Positions 24,601-34,504 of a stretch of 64,000 nt of DNA are shown here, one piece after another. A model generated the notes under the pieces. It ran no database searches. It was not told the origin of the DNA and saw only the letters and a program-made list of their open reading frames with translations. The stretch spans positions 248,001-312,000 of the forward strand of contig NC_057766.1 of assembly GCF_010389155.1 (NCBI RefSeq). The letters run 5' to 3'. Both the position numbers and the translations under genes were made by a program. Source of the DNA: Erigeron canadensis. Its lineage: Eukaryota > Streptophyta > Magnoliopsida > Asterales > Asteraceae. Within the stretch, counting starts at the first letter, position 1. The number at the start of each line of letters is the position of its first letter.

Positions 24601-27019
24601 TGGAAGAGGACCGCCTGCAGGTGGTGGCCTCGTTGATTGATTTCCTTCAGATGCAAAATACTGCACAGAAGAAGGTGGAGCCACCGATGGAGGAGCCATT
24701 GTATTTGGAGGTCCTTGTGATCTTATGCCAAAATGTTGAGGCTGCATTGAATTGACAAGCCCAGGCTGTTGTGAAGGGGGGCGTGGGGCCATTGAATTGA
24801 CAACCCCGGTCTGTTGTGTAGGAGGCCGTTGAGCCATCGAACTGACAACCCCAGGCTGCTGTGTTGAAGGACGTGGAGCCGTTGAATTGGGTTGAGCTGG
24901 CGGAAGTGCTGCAAGATTTATCTGTGGAGCAGGGATTTTAGCAGAAGCAGGCCCATACAATGCTGCCTTTACTATATCTGGTGTTAGGTCTCGTTTGCTC
25001 TGTGCCACTGTAACAAGCTTAAGGGCATTATAGAACTCTTGACGGCCGAGGAAACCAGTGCGGTTCTGATCAGCATGCTGCCATATCTGCAAGCAAGTTA
25101 TACATTTCCATAAATATATATCCCAGATGCGGAGTCAAATCATTAGTGGTGGTCTACCGTCGACGTATAGGAAATATCGCTTTCATGCAGAAACAAAATG
25201 AAGATAAAAGCTACAACTCCCCGTCAATAAAAAAAGTAACATCATGGCAAATAGTCTTTATTCTTCCCTATAGTATCTAGACATGGTAATTTCGACCAAT
25301 CTGACTAAAAGACTAAAACGGATCGATTTAGGTTTTATTTAATCTCCAACAAGTTGGTTAAGCATGTTAACATAGAAAGCACCAACCACTTCAAAACTCC
25401 ATAGATTGATATTAAAAAACCACTAATTAAACTAAAGAGAAAAAAAAAAGCATAAAAAAGCTCTTGCATGGTTTTAAACAAGATTGTAGACTTTCAAAGA
25501 GCTTTTAATTGCTTGCATGTGAAAGGTGGAAAAACTAATGATCAATAGTACTCCCACAATCATGCATCCTCTTTTATCAGTCAGCAACTTGATTCCAAAA
25601 CTAAATCCACACTATTATCAGCATGACAGCAATATCAAACAAAAACTGGGAGTGATAAAATTACATCTACTTTTGCAGGCTGAGTAACATTGACATGTGA
25701 GAAGCTTTCAATTTAAATGTTTCCACAGTCAAATCCTCATTTTCTACTTTTCCACGACCACAAGCTTTGTGATTGATGCTGAAACCAAAGCACCTTATAA
25801 CAGCTCGCCCAAAAAACCAAAACATATCCTCCAACCCATGGAAGTTATCACGCGATTAGTTTTAGGTTATTTCAAATGTATTACAGCATTGCGCTTGTTG
25901 CTTGGAAAATTCTCATGGTGAAAGAATTTCAGACAGTCATCTGAAAGAGTCATCAATGTTCACAACGCACTTTCATGATTCATACAACAATCAAAGAGAA
26001 ACATTTTTATGACCACAAAGTATTCATCATTTCATATTATGGTAATGATGAAACTCGGTTTCCTAAAGTTACTATTAGTCAATAACCATAGGTCCATAAT
26101 TAAAAGAAAATGACACAGTTCAAGAGGCACATAACAAATTAAGTGTGACATTTGCACCGAAGCAACAAGTTAGCCCAAATAACATTAGAGCGACCTAAAC
26201 TCATGATAATTGTTGTTGGTGGCCCCCTAAGAAAATAAAAATAAAAAAAATCATGATGATAGTTATCGATAGTCCAGTAACTAAAGTATTCTCAATCATA
26301 AATGATGATTAGGGGCTTCACATGAGCTGATCATTCTCAATCATAAATGTTCTTACATAGATTGGTAGAAACTCTCAGATTCATATCCCTTAGTAAAGCT
26401 TAAATATATCATATCCCTTGTAGAAACCACTATCATAATCTGTGAAACAGCATGGCCAAAGCAACAGTTTAACCCACATAAAAAATCAGGCTCAGCTAAA
26501 AGAATGTCACTATTGTGAATAATTCACTTCTGAGCGTCTAATTGATGGCACATTACAGTACACAAGTTGAATTTACCCTTTCAATCATTTTAACACTTCA
26601 CCAAGCTTACACGAAAGATAAAGCAAAACCCCCCGACTTCATTTAATTTCCTAAATAAAAGTTCCTCATAGGCCAGACAATGTCCTGGGCAGTGCCGGAT
26701 TCAAGATTTTCACTACGAGCCACAAGATAAACTGGATTCTTAACATAACCGAAAAAAGGGGCAACACAGTTCTACCCAATAACCATATTCCTCACACTTG
26801 CCAAATATTCACAAATCACTATTATTGGATGGATTGGTCATTCTAAATAAACAATTATGGAAAAGAAAATAAGAATTAAAAAAGGGAGAGGAGCAAGACC
26901 TGAGCAAGAACAGGTTTGGGGAGATTGGAAGCCTGGAAAAAGGAGACGGCTTCGGTTCCGCTGATTCGGCCGTCGTGATCTAAATCTGCTCTTCTGAAAT
27001 ACACATCGAACTGATCCAT
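15664..27019 (-). CDS. EH1: EH-domain protein EH1/Pan1-like, subunit of the TPLATE endocytic complex
   Basis: Thirteen exons stay in frame for 994 residues: 27019-26900, 25086-24030, 23874-23656, 20934-20723, 20422-20351, 20169-20098, 20010-19912, 18687-18616, 18532-18418, 18308-18240, 17245-16972, 16760-16676, 16182-15664. Two EH domains are visible: residues 1-90 (MDQFDVYFRRADLDHDGRIS with a canonical EF-hand loop; IWQHADQNRTGFLGRQEF) and about 345-440 (MKVFMEVDSDRDGKITGEQA; VWDLSDQDNDSMLSLREF). A Pro/Gln-rich linker separates them. A coiled-coil region follows (about 537-680; KVILDSREKMTFFRNKMQDL, KKYEEKYKQVAEVASKL), then GWQPG...WDEDWDKFEDEG and an acidic Ser-rich tail. Arabidopsis AtEH1/Pan1 (At1g20760 as I recall) is a plasma-membrane endocytosis adaptor that binds cargo and phospholipid with EH domains. 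Length is close to the family's roughly 1,000-1,200 residues. Introns 1, 3 and 7 are long and hold transposons. Confidence 0.93.
17895..18131 (+). mobile_element. AU-type SINE in EH1 intron 10
   Basis: The head has tRNA-like boxes: TTGGATCAGTGGTAAACATG (box A) and GGTCAAGGGTTCAATCCTC (box B). The body contains GCAGCCTCTCTACCTTGGTA and GGGGTAAGGCTCTGTCTACA, then CCTCCCCCATACACCG. These are the hallmarks I know of the AU SINE family of flowering plants. It ends in a CTTT repeat and T-run. A second copy is at 40181-40429. It lies antisense to EH1 and between exons 10 and 11. Confidence 0.8.
20566..20591. repeat. C15-T11 homopolymer junction in EH1 intron 4
   Basis: A run of 15 C is followed directly by about 11 T. 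On the EH1 sense (minus) strand this is A11 then G15, inside the intron between exons 4 and 5. Sequencing or assembly error is possible at such a run. Confidence 0.8.
21487..21809 (+). mobile_element. Helitron-like short element in EH1 intron 3
   Basis: Bounded by A/TCTATACTCCTTTATAAA at the left and GCATTGCGCGGGTACCATGCTCG/T at the right. The middle has CCACCACC and CCGCCGCC triplet runs before the tail hairpin. CTCG replaces the usual CTRR, as in the copies at 40.6 and 40.9 kb, so this may be a subfamily feature. Confidence 0.6.
21970..22370 (-). mobile_element. Helitron-like short element, inverted relative to its neighbour, EH1 intron 3
   Basis: The tail tag AAGTACCCGCGCGTTGCGGC is at 21978-21997 and the opposite end reads, on minus, ATATACTATATTATAAAGC. 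Its body is closely related to the copy at 46098-47117 (shared blocks GTGATAGCCAAATG, TCGGATTTAAAAATTCGT, AAGTATATCGAATGACATC, ATTTATCGATATACGGTTT). It stands tail to tail with the copy at 21487-21809. Confidence 0.6.
22371..23655. other. Remainder of EH1 intron 3
   Basis: Non-coding on both strands as far as I can see. It contains a CACCATCACC-type stretch near 22780 and direct TTTGGTTTTAG-like repeats near 22940. The whole intron (20935-23655) is 2.7 kb, far longer than most of the gene's introns, because of insertions. Confidence 0.4.
25087..26899. other. EH1 intron 1 (1.8 kb)
   Basis: Bounded by CTCAG/GTCTTG and TTGCAG/ATATGG on the minus strand. No exon, gene or clear transposon was recognised within it. 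A short direct repetition (ATCATAAATG...CTCAATCATAAATG) occurs near 26290-26350. Confidence 0.5.
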
Positions 27020-27300
27020 CCTTCTTCTTCTTCCTTTTTCTTTTATTTATTCAATCAATTATTATTATATGTATATATGTGTGTGATTTCCTCCAGTAGT
27101 ATATATGTAGATCATTTATTCAGGCATCGAATTGAAGAAACACCATCTGCTTGTCTAGATTTGATTTGAGGATGGTTGGTTGGTTGGTTTTTTCAATTTC
27201 AATCAGATCTTCTTCCTCTTCTTCTTCTACACAATCTACATATATACTTTCTTTCTTTATTTTTCACAAAAAATATATAATACATACACTAACTAATACT
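27020..27300 (-). promoter_or_regulatory. EH1 5' leader and core promoter region
   Basis: On the minus strand a TATATATTTTTTG-like TATA region near 27265-27285 is followed about 30-60 bases later by a GA-rich leader (GAAGAAGAAGAGGAAGAAG, about 27210-27232) and then the ATG at 27019. The arrangement suits a plant leader with a GAGA-type tract, but the transcription start is inferred only. Confidence 0.4.
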
Positions 27301-27689
27301 TGTCTTTTTCTTCTTTACCTTGTAAAAAAACATTACAACTAACTATTCCGGATTTGTGGGTTAAAATTTATTTTAACTCCACCCCATCAAAAGTTTTATG
27401 TTAAAATTTTCAACTTTGCGGATCTATTAATCTTAGACTAGCTTTCAACAAGTACAATTGGACATATAATTGAATGATGTAGGTTTATATATTTTAAAAA
27501 GTGTAGATTTAGATGGTAATTTATATGTAGTTTCTATTTAGCTCAAGCAAGTCGTGGGTTCAAGGTTTGAAAAGTACATAGAAAGTCTTTCTATGAAGGT
27601 TGGGTATACACAGGTTCAAGTCTGAGGGACAGGATTTATCTCTATTGATCGTCGTACATTCAGGCGGATTAGTAAGCAATTACAAAGAA

Positions 27690-27954
27690 TTTTTTCAAAG
27701 GAGTCAAATTGGGGAGTGATAATCTTAGTGTCTCGCATTTACAATATGCGGATGATGTTATATTGTTTGGAGAATGGAATGTGAATAATGCTAGAAACTT
27801 GATGAGAATCTTAAAGTGTGTTCAAGAAGTGACGGGTTTGAGAATAAATACTAATAAAAGTAAGGTGTTTGGTATTAGAGTAGAAAAAAACGAGGTGGAG
27901 ATGCTTGCAAGTAGGATGGGGTGTGCTAGTGGGTCATTCCCGCTTACTTATTAA
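27690..27954 (+). pseudogene. LINE reverse transcriptase fragment, YADD region (plus strand)
   Basis: Translates to GSDNLSVSHLQYADDVILFG, with the reverse transcriptase catalytic motif YADD, then GLRINTNKSKVFGI and ends abruptly at GSFPLTY, where relatives continue with the LGLP motif. This is the palm domain of a plant LINE (L1 clade). It butts directly against a second LINE piece in opposite orientation at 27955. Confidence 0.85.
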
Positions 27955-28740
27955 GCATTTTGCTCATCACCAATTACCTTCCCAATAACCTTTTTAAATC
28001 TTTCCGCAAGAACTTTGGAAAGAATTTTGTAATAGCAACCAATGAGACTTATGGGGCGAAAATCCGAAAGGCTAATCGGGTCATGATTCTTTGGGATTAA
28101 AGTGACAAAAGACGCATTACACCCTTTGGAGATATTACTAGTTCTCCAAAACCACTCAAGTGCAAATAAAAGATCACTTTTTAGTATCGGCCAACATTTT
28201 TTAATAAATTGAAAATTGAACCCGTCGGGTCCCGGTGCCTTTTTACTACCACAACCATTGATAGCGTCCCAAATCTCCTTCTCTGAAAATGGAGCAACAA
28301 GAAAATCATTATCATAACTAGATATACATCGAAACCCATTTTTTCCCATCTTTAGCCGATTCTTTTCACCTTCTGTAAAGTTGTTCTTAAAAAAATCAAA
28401 CACGGTATCTTTAATAGTTTTTGGGTCTTCACACCACTCCCCATTAATTACCAGTCCCTTCAACCCATTCAACAAATTTCTTCTCTTAACAAAAGTATGA
28501 AAAAAAATTGGAGTTCTCATCCCCATCAAGTACCCATTTCACTCTTGCTTTATGCCTTAGCATTTTAGTCTTAACATTTTCTTTTTCAAGCAAAGTTTTC
28601 TTTGTAGTTTTCCATAAATCCATCTCTGCATCTTCAAGATCTTGACTTACCGCTAACAATTCCCAAGTTGCTACTTGCAACTCTTTGGTTTGAAGAGTTT
28701 TGCTTTGTAATTACTTAGTAGTTTTATACAATTATTGCCT
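27955..28740 (-). pseudogene. LINE reverse transcriptase fragment, upstream part (minus strand)
   Basis: On the minus strand a broken frame reads LQTKELQVATWELLAVSQDL, RHKARVKWVLDGDENSNFF, then KKAPGPDGFNFQFIKKCWP and SLSDFRPISLIGCYYKILSK, ending GDEQNA. These are the linker and N-terminal reverse transcriptase motifs of L1-type plant LINEs. One frameshift lies near 28500. About 100 residues that normally connect GDEQNA to the YADD region are missing from both pieces. Confidence 0.85.
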
Positions 28741-28895
28741 TACAAAAAAAAAGTAGGGGGTTTTCCCTTATCGGGTATTTGAAATAGACATTTCTACTTC
28801 GAGTGAGCTCTCTAGCACGAACCCGGTAAAGACAACTTATGTTAGACCTCCTTCTGTCGAATCGCGACACGAAGTTCTCAAACGAAATTCATCTT

Positions 28896-29330
28896 TCAAA
28901 AAAAAATAGTAATTTATACATTTTCTTTAAAAAGAGCTTTAGGGTTATTGGGTCATTTTTAATATCCTATTTTTTTATTCTAATTTCAAAATAAGAAAGT
29001 GATTAAAGTTTTTGGAGTAAATTATATTTGTGGTCCTTTAAGTGGAGTAAATTATATTTGTAACTATTGTTTTAAGTGGAAAAAATTATAGTTTTAACTC
29101 TGAAGTGAGTCAATTTATTTAGTTTTTATTCTGTGATCATATACCGTCTATTTGGTCCATTAAGTGAGGGACAAATTCGTTATTTCATCATACGCTTCTT
29201 TTTGTTCTTCTTCCATACTCAAATCCACTAGATCTTCATACATCCTTCTTCAAATTAAAGTAAACAAACCCCTTTTCATTTCCTCTTAAGAAATTAAAAT
29301 CATAAGCACACTTTTTCATCCTCACTAACC
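28896..29330. other. Non-coding stretch before the MULE frame
   Basis: Contains a short direct repeat, GGAGTAAATTATATTTGT at about 29014 and GGAGTAAATTATATTTGT at about 29043. Weak similarity in opposite orientation to 30640-30730 (AATTACATTTTTCGTCC on minus) may be worn terminal repeats of the element that carries the PB1-like frame. No gene. Confidence 0.35.
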
Positions 29331-30158
29331 CTATTTATTCTTCACCACCATCAAAAATATTATCCTTTCACTGAGTTTCACCACCATCCAATGGCTTCCA
29401 TATCTGTCATAAGCATCAAAGTCAATTCCAATCACTTCTTCACCCACTTTCAACTCTCCCACACTTGATTCTACTCCTTTTCCTAACCAGTTAACATGAA
29501 GCCTGCTAAATGTTCTATCAAACTTAGACATGTCTATATGTACATCATGAACCTTGTCACTCTCATCCAATGGTAAATCTTCCTCATTTTCAACTTCAAT
29601 ATGTTGTTCTGGCTTATCAACATTACACCCTTCAAAGCCAGGTGGCTTAGTAGGACTATCAGAACCTTCTAACCCACCATCTAAACCAACTGCATTGTCA
29701 TCTAAAGCAACTGCATTCACATCTAAACCAACTGCATTATCATCATCAAACAATTTCCTACAAGGTCTACTAGTTTCACCATGTTCAAAATTATTTCCTA
29801 TTGATGTTGTACCATGTTCTACATACATCTCAATAAACCTAGTTCTCCTAGCATGCATTATCATATTTCTTAAATCTTGATGATTACATATAGGAAAAAG
29901 ATCCAAATCCAAATCTCCACCAGGTTTCTTATAGTGTAAAAACAGTTGAATATTAAGATCAACCTTCGCATATTGTACAACCACATTTTTGAAGTCAAAC
30001 TCCAAAGTAGCGAAATTCAGCCACTCTATTATGACCTTCTGACCACCGACATAATTTCTTTCATGGAAAGGTGTAAAAGAACCAACATAATGTATTGTCA
30101 TTGAGAACATTTCTGGGTAATCATATGATGAAGAAAAACGATTTTTGTTAGTTATCAA
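29331..30158 (-). pseudogene. MULE transposase N-terminal region (PB1-like domain), truncated
   Basis: A 275-codon open frame. After a likely internal start at MFSMTIHYVGSF it reads HERNYVGGQKVIIEWLNF and LNIQLFLHYKKPGGDLD, then CNHQDLRNMIMHARRTRFIE and MYVEHG. This is the PB1-like domain found at the N-terminus of plant Mutator-type (MuDR) transposases. An acidic linker follows, with a small repeat of (L/V)DDNAVGLD type. The zinc finger and DDE catalytic domain that should follow are absent within 29.3 kb, so it is a truncated element or a domesticated fragment. A 45 bp tandem repeat lies right upstream of the frame. Confidence 0.6.
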
Positions 30159-30164
30159 AAAATA

Positions 30165-30366
30165 AATTAATAATAAACACTAAACAATATTACATATTAC
30201 TGATAATATTATTAATAATAAACACTAAATAATATTAGATATTACTGATAATATTATTAATAATAAACCCTAAATAATATTAGATATTACTGATAATATT
30301 ATTAATAATAAACCGTAAATAATATTAGATATTACTGATAATACTATTAATAATAAACCCTAAAAC
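30165..30366. repeat. AT-rich tandem repeat, four units of about 45 bp
   Basis: Units read TAATATTAGATATTACTGAT then AATATTATTAATAATAAACC with a few substitutions. It directly precedes the MULE PB1-like frame on the minus strand. Confidence 0.85.
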
Positions 30367-30760
30367 ATACCATATAGTTTCTTGTGCAAAATAATATTGA
30401 AATCTTTATCTCGGGTAACTCCTATTGTGCCTTATTTTTCTTACTCATTTTTTTTGATCGGTTAGGCTTAAGTTTGGGGATGAATTTGGGAAATAAAGGG
30501 GAAATGGGGTGGGGCTGATAATACAGGGAATAGAGAAAAGCGGGAAAGAGAAAAGTACATAATTGCCCTCACGTGTAACGCACGTGTAAGGGTTAACGGC
30601 TGAAATCCAACTCCGTTTAGTCCCAGAGTTTAAATTGCAAAAAATGACCAACGTTAGGGGTTTTATTGTAATTAATTCACTTTATGGTCAAAACTGTGAA
30701 AAGTCCCAAGTTGAGGGACGAAAAATGTAATTTTCTCTCTCTCTCTCTCTCTCACACACA
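30367..30760. other. Non-coding spacer with a CT microsatellite
   Basis: Includes AATTGCCCTCACGTGTAACGC-type text also seen near 7880 and 13710, and a (CT)n tract at 30732-30753 followed by (CA)n. No gene. Confidence 0.4.
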
Positions 30761-30769
30761 CATATATAT

Positions 30770-32170
30770 AGAAAATGTCACAAATGGTCCTTGTGGTTGT
30801 CGGTATTTGCATTTTACCCTCTGTGCTTTTTTGTTGTTGCAAACAGTCCTTTGGTTTTTCATTCTTATTGCTAATAGTCCCTGACACTAACTTCCGTTAG
30901 TTTTGGCCGTTTAAATCAATCACGTGCATATCACGTGAGACCATTTTGGTCAATTTCGTAATCACAAGGACTATTTGTGATAAAAAAAAATATTAAAGAT
31001 ATATTTTAATTAACAATACATCTATACTGTATATTCCTTATCTATATCTATATGTATTATCTATCACAAATCTATATCATCATAAAGAATTTATATTATC
31101 ATATAATCCATCTTCAGTGTGAAATCAAAAAAGCTAAATCATAAAGGATCACATGAGTCTCACGAGTCCACTGATGTGATGCCACCACGGCACCACCATA
31201 GAGCTGCCACCCACCACCACTGTTGAGTCATTATCAGTGGTTGGGGAACACCCGGAAGGGCCGACTAAGGGAAAGGATACAGCCAATAGGCGTGAAGAGC
31301 TCTAGAAAAAAAGTTATGGGAGGTTTGACATCGAACAAATACATGAAAGTTCTAATCTGGCCTCCATCCTTGTTGAGCCGCCGTCAACCACCAGAAGGTG
31401 CCTGGTGGCGCGAGTAGAACAACCAAACAGGTGTATCTTGTTGTCTATGAATAAATCTTTCGTTTGCCGGTTTCAGTTGCTAATCTGAAATATATTTACT
31501 TATAGTTATAAGAGATACTCAAAGAAGTGAAGAACATTGTGGCTCCCAATAATACATAAATTTGCTATTGCTACATGATTACAAATTTACAAGGAACAAA
31601 CAAATAGTCAAACACTGTAAAAGATAAAAAAAAAAAAAAAAAAGATAAACCACTTATGGAGTGGAAGTGAGTTGTACTTTATGGAGTGATAGTTGTGAAT
31701 TATTGATTTGAGAGTTTTGGATCTGGATAAAAAGATAAACCACTTATTGACAAACGAAGATTTTTGCATTATAGGTGAAGCAAGTTTGGAATTCTAATTT
31801 ATAATCGTTATTTTTTGTATTTGGTCTTAATCTATTTTTGTCCATTGTTTTTTGGTGATGGGTGTTGTTCAAGTAGGGTGTGTATGGGTTTAAGTTTAAC
31901 CATTTTTACGTAGCTGGATCATTGTATATATATATATATATTTATATAGATTTACTTTTATATTATATAGATGTAAATATGTATTGAACTTGAAAGAAAC
32001 AATTGATTGGGGAATACTTACCCTTTTTAACGGCCTTAAACTAATGGAAGTTAGTGTCAGGGACTCTTAGCAATGAGAATGAAAAACTAAGGGACTGTTT
32101 GCAACGAAAAAAAATACAGAGGGCAAAATGCGAATACCAACAACCACAAGGACCATTTGTGACATTTTCT
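30770..32170. mobile_element. 1.4 kb non-autonomous MULE with about 150 bp terminal inverted repeats
   Basis: The left end AGAAAATGTCACAAATGGTC continues for about 145 bp and is matched on the opposite strand from 32170 inwards at roughly 90 percent identity. The flanks are identical 9 bp, CATATATAT (30761-30769 and 32171-32179), which fits a Mutator-type target duplication; since the target is a TA repeat this part is somewhat weaker. The interior has no transposase. A GC-richer island at 31140-31440 differs from the AT-rich rest and could be captured host sequence; I do not recognise its product. Confidence 0.85.
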
Positions 32171-32221
32171 CATATATATATATATATATATATATATTGA
32201 AAGATGTGGATTATTTGCTCA

Positions 32222-32458
32222 CAACAGAAGATCTAGCTTATATTGTCTTAACTGGATCCGCGCTAGAGAGCCCTTTCACCCTCAATACCTAGTAGGAGGA
32301 GAACCTCCCAACTAAATAGCCCGAAGGCACGATATTTGATCAGTATAAAACTTTGCCCCCTCTGCAGGACTCAAAATTACTTCACTGGAGGACTTTATTG
32401 CGAAATTCCTTCAAAAGTCCAGCATGTAAAGCTGGTGCTGAACCACTGAGTTACAATG
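32222..32458 (-). mobile_element. SINE family A copy with tRNA-like head, minus strand
   Basis: On the minus strand it starts TAACTCAGTGGTTCAGCACC (box A-like), has a box B-like TTTTGAGTCCTGCAG, then GGGAGGTTCTCCTCC and CTCTCTAGCGCGGATCCAGT. The order of blocks matches 7570-7800 and 27541-28895, and this copy supplies the tRNA-derived head missing or eroded in the others. Confidence 0.65.
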
Positions 32459-33090
32459 AAAAGTACTCCTATCTAACCTAAATATGTATACATACTTATA
32501 AAAATAATACGAGTATCTCTTTTTATTTTTAAAAATATTGAAAGTTACTTTATGCTGAAATCTTGATTCATATAATGTTGCTCTATGTGATTTTCATATC
32601 ATACTGTGTTTTTATTAACATCTCAGGTTTCCGTCTTATTGGTTGTTACAATTTAATTACCAATAAACTAATGTCTAGCTATAAAAAATAAATCATACTA
32701 ATAAAGAAAGATATATAACAATAAGAGAAGGATACAATTTTAAGCTTGCAATATTGACTTCGATTTAAAATGTAATGTTTTTAGTGCACTCCTAGGTAAT
32801 ATATTATATATATATATTAAATTAGAAAGATTTTTACTGACACCACTTGATCCATTTACTACCTACGATAACACATGAAATAACAACCTAGTAGACTAAT
32901 ACTCAATATAGTTTTTTTTCAAACATATAATCGGGATAAGACATCATGGAAAACCTCACCAATAATAGTAAAGTCTTACACGTATACTATACAACGAGAT
33001 ATTAATTATCAGCCGTTACATGTGTTACATTAAATTTGAGATATTTGACATTTAAGAATTAAGATTAACTTTTTGATGACTGATGAGATT
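32459..33090. other. AT-rich DNA with a partial SINE family C tail
   Basis: At 32912-33020 the blocks AAACCTCACCAATAATAGTA and CAACGAGATATTAATTATCA with GCCGTTACA match the tail part of SINE family C (minus strand). The remainder is AT-rich and featureless. Confidence 0.5.
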
Positions 33091-33213
33091 AAATTAAATA
33101 TGTATATCATGTCATATTTATTATGAACATTAAATAAAATTAAATATTAATGTTTATTGAACTTCTAATTCAAGCAAAAAAGATACGTTCACAAACTTTA
33201 ATTTCGTATCTCC

Positions 33214-33220
33214 TATATAA
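33214..33220 (+). promoter_or_regulatory. TATA box of the first defensin-like gene
   Basis: TATATAA in the context CCTATATAATATGTCAAAGC, 78 bases before the ATG. The same context, CCTATATAATATGTCAAAT, lies at 41682 before the second gene, so the core promoter is conserved between the paralogs. Confidence 0.65.
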
Positions 33221-33297
33221 TATGTCAAAGCATTAAGATAAACTAATAAAATCAATTCATAAAAATCAATATCAAAGCTAATCACAAAACTAACAAG

Positions 33298-34198
33298 ATG
33301 GCAAACTCGGTTGTCGTCATCGTAATCCTTATTTTTATTATGACAACAGGTAAAAAAAAAAATTGTAGGTGAAAAAGTTTTTTATTAAATTATTAGCACA
33401 TGATCTTGATTTATTAATGTGTATTAGGTGACCGTGACGGCCTGACCCCAACTAAATAATTTAGGGCTTTAATTGGAATACAAACTACATAAGATAAGAT
33501 ATGTATATGTATATACTATATATTTAAATATAAGTTTTGATTAGTTGTGTGCTTCATATTCGTGGAGGAAAATGATTGATTGTTAATATAACTAGCGTTG
33601 TACCCGCGCGATGCAGCGGGGAATAAGAAAAAAACGCTGGTGGTTTGTGGGGCGGCGGCGATGAAAAAGAAAAAGAATAAGCCGGCGGCAGTGGATGGTT
33701 GTTTGATGGTGGTTTTTGGGGCGGTGGTGGATGGTGTTTATGGGGGATAGCGTACATAGAAGGTGGATTGCGGCGGTGGATGGTGGTATTTGGGGCGGTG
33801 GTGGATGGTGTTTATGGGGAGAGAAAATCAGAGAAGGGGGGAGGGAGAGAAAATCGAAAATCGGATGAACGTATGTGTGTGTAATGAGCGTGTTAGAGAA
33901 AAAATAGGGTAGTGTAAATTAAGAGGGCATAAAAGACATTTTAAAGATAGATGTGTTAAAAAAGGGTGAGTAGTTTACTTATTAATGAAGTATAGATAAC
34001 TTGTTATTACATGTAATCAAATAATAATGCTTTCGTAATTTTACAGGTATGGAGTCGAAAACTTGCAACGAGGCAATTGAAGTAAACGTTTGCACAACGA
34101 ATGGTTGTAATAAATTTTGCGCTGATGAACATGGAGATCAATCTCTTTATGGAGAATGTAGTACGATTCACATTTGTCGTTGTTTCTTTATATGTTAA
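33298..34198 (+). CDS. Secreted defensin-like (DEFL) cysteine-rich peptide, copy 1
   Basis: Two exons, 33298-33349 and 34047-34198, give a 67-residue precursor. Exon 1 encodes a hydrophobic signal peptide (MANSVVVIVILIFIMTTG) and is split from the mature part by a phase-1 intron with ACAACAG/GTAAAA and TTTTACAG borders, the usual layout of plant DEFL genes. The mature part has eight cysteines spaced C-x8-C-x4-C-x3-C-x12-C-x5-C-x1-C-x3-C; the C-x3-C and C-x-C pairs are the mark of the cysteine-stabilised alpha-beta fold. Such peptides act outside the cell in antimicrobial defence, pollen-pistil signalling or S-locus-like recognition; the sequence does not say which. A paralog with identical spacing is at 41759-42576. 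The intron contains a 405 bp Helitron-like insertion. Neither exon is long enough to stand out as an open frame. Confidence 0.85.
33592..33996 (-). mobile_element. Helitron-like element inside the intron of DEFL copy 1
   Basis: On the minus strand it starts A/TCTATACTTCATTAATAAG at 33996 and ends ...GCATCGCGCGGGTACAACGCTAG/T at 33592. Both ends obey Helitron rules (TC start, CTAG end, A-T target). The GTGGTGGATGG triplet-rich stretch occurs twice inside. Confidence 0.7.
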
Positions 34199-34504
34199 CA
34201 AACAAAAATGATGTTGTAGTCTTTCCCTTTCCTTCCTATGTTACTTTCGCGTAAGTCCTTTTTAATTATGTAAAATTCAGTGAAGTTCAATATTAAAGTT
34301 GTATTAAAATTTAAACAAAATCTTGTTAATGATGTTTAGTACTATGCATAATACGAATTTATTTGAAAATGATTATTAGCCAAAGACAATATTATTGATT
34401 ATGTGACAAATATTTTTATTTGACACTTAGGATTTTTGTTTAGATGTCATTTAATTTTATCTGTTGATTTTTTCTTTCTTTCTTGTAACGTTATTTGTTA
34501 TTTT
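34199..34504. other. Presumed 3' UTR and downstream region of DEFL copy 1
   Basis: AT-rich. The sequence after the stop retains similarity to the region after the second DEFL gene (for example TGATGTTTAGTACTATGCAT versus TGATATTTAGTTTTTCGCAT), so the duplication included at least 200 bp of 3' flank. Confidence 0.5.

Larger units (their letters stand above)
27541..28895 (+). mobile_element. SINE family A copy split by an insertion
   Basis: The left part (about 27541-27673) has GGTTCAAGTCTGAG (box B-like) and ATTGATCGTCGTACATTCAG; the right part (28753-28895) continues with GGGGGTTTTCCCTTATCGGG and CTCTAGCACGAACCCGGTAA, then TGTCGAATCGCGACACG and an A-run. At 7570-7800 the same blocks are contiguous. 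The 1.08 kb between the halves is LINE-derived. AGTA occurs at both edges of the insertion and may be a short target duplication. Confidence 0.65.

Noticed and set aside
24296..24640. Plus-strand open frame in the EH1 proline-rich exon
   Set aside because: Antisense of the EH1 exon 2 reading frame; no independent start context.
27690..28740. Twin-priming explanation for the opposed LINE pieces
   Set aside because: Twin priming places the inverted piece first and joins 5' ends; here the 3' ends meet.
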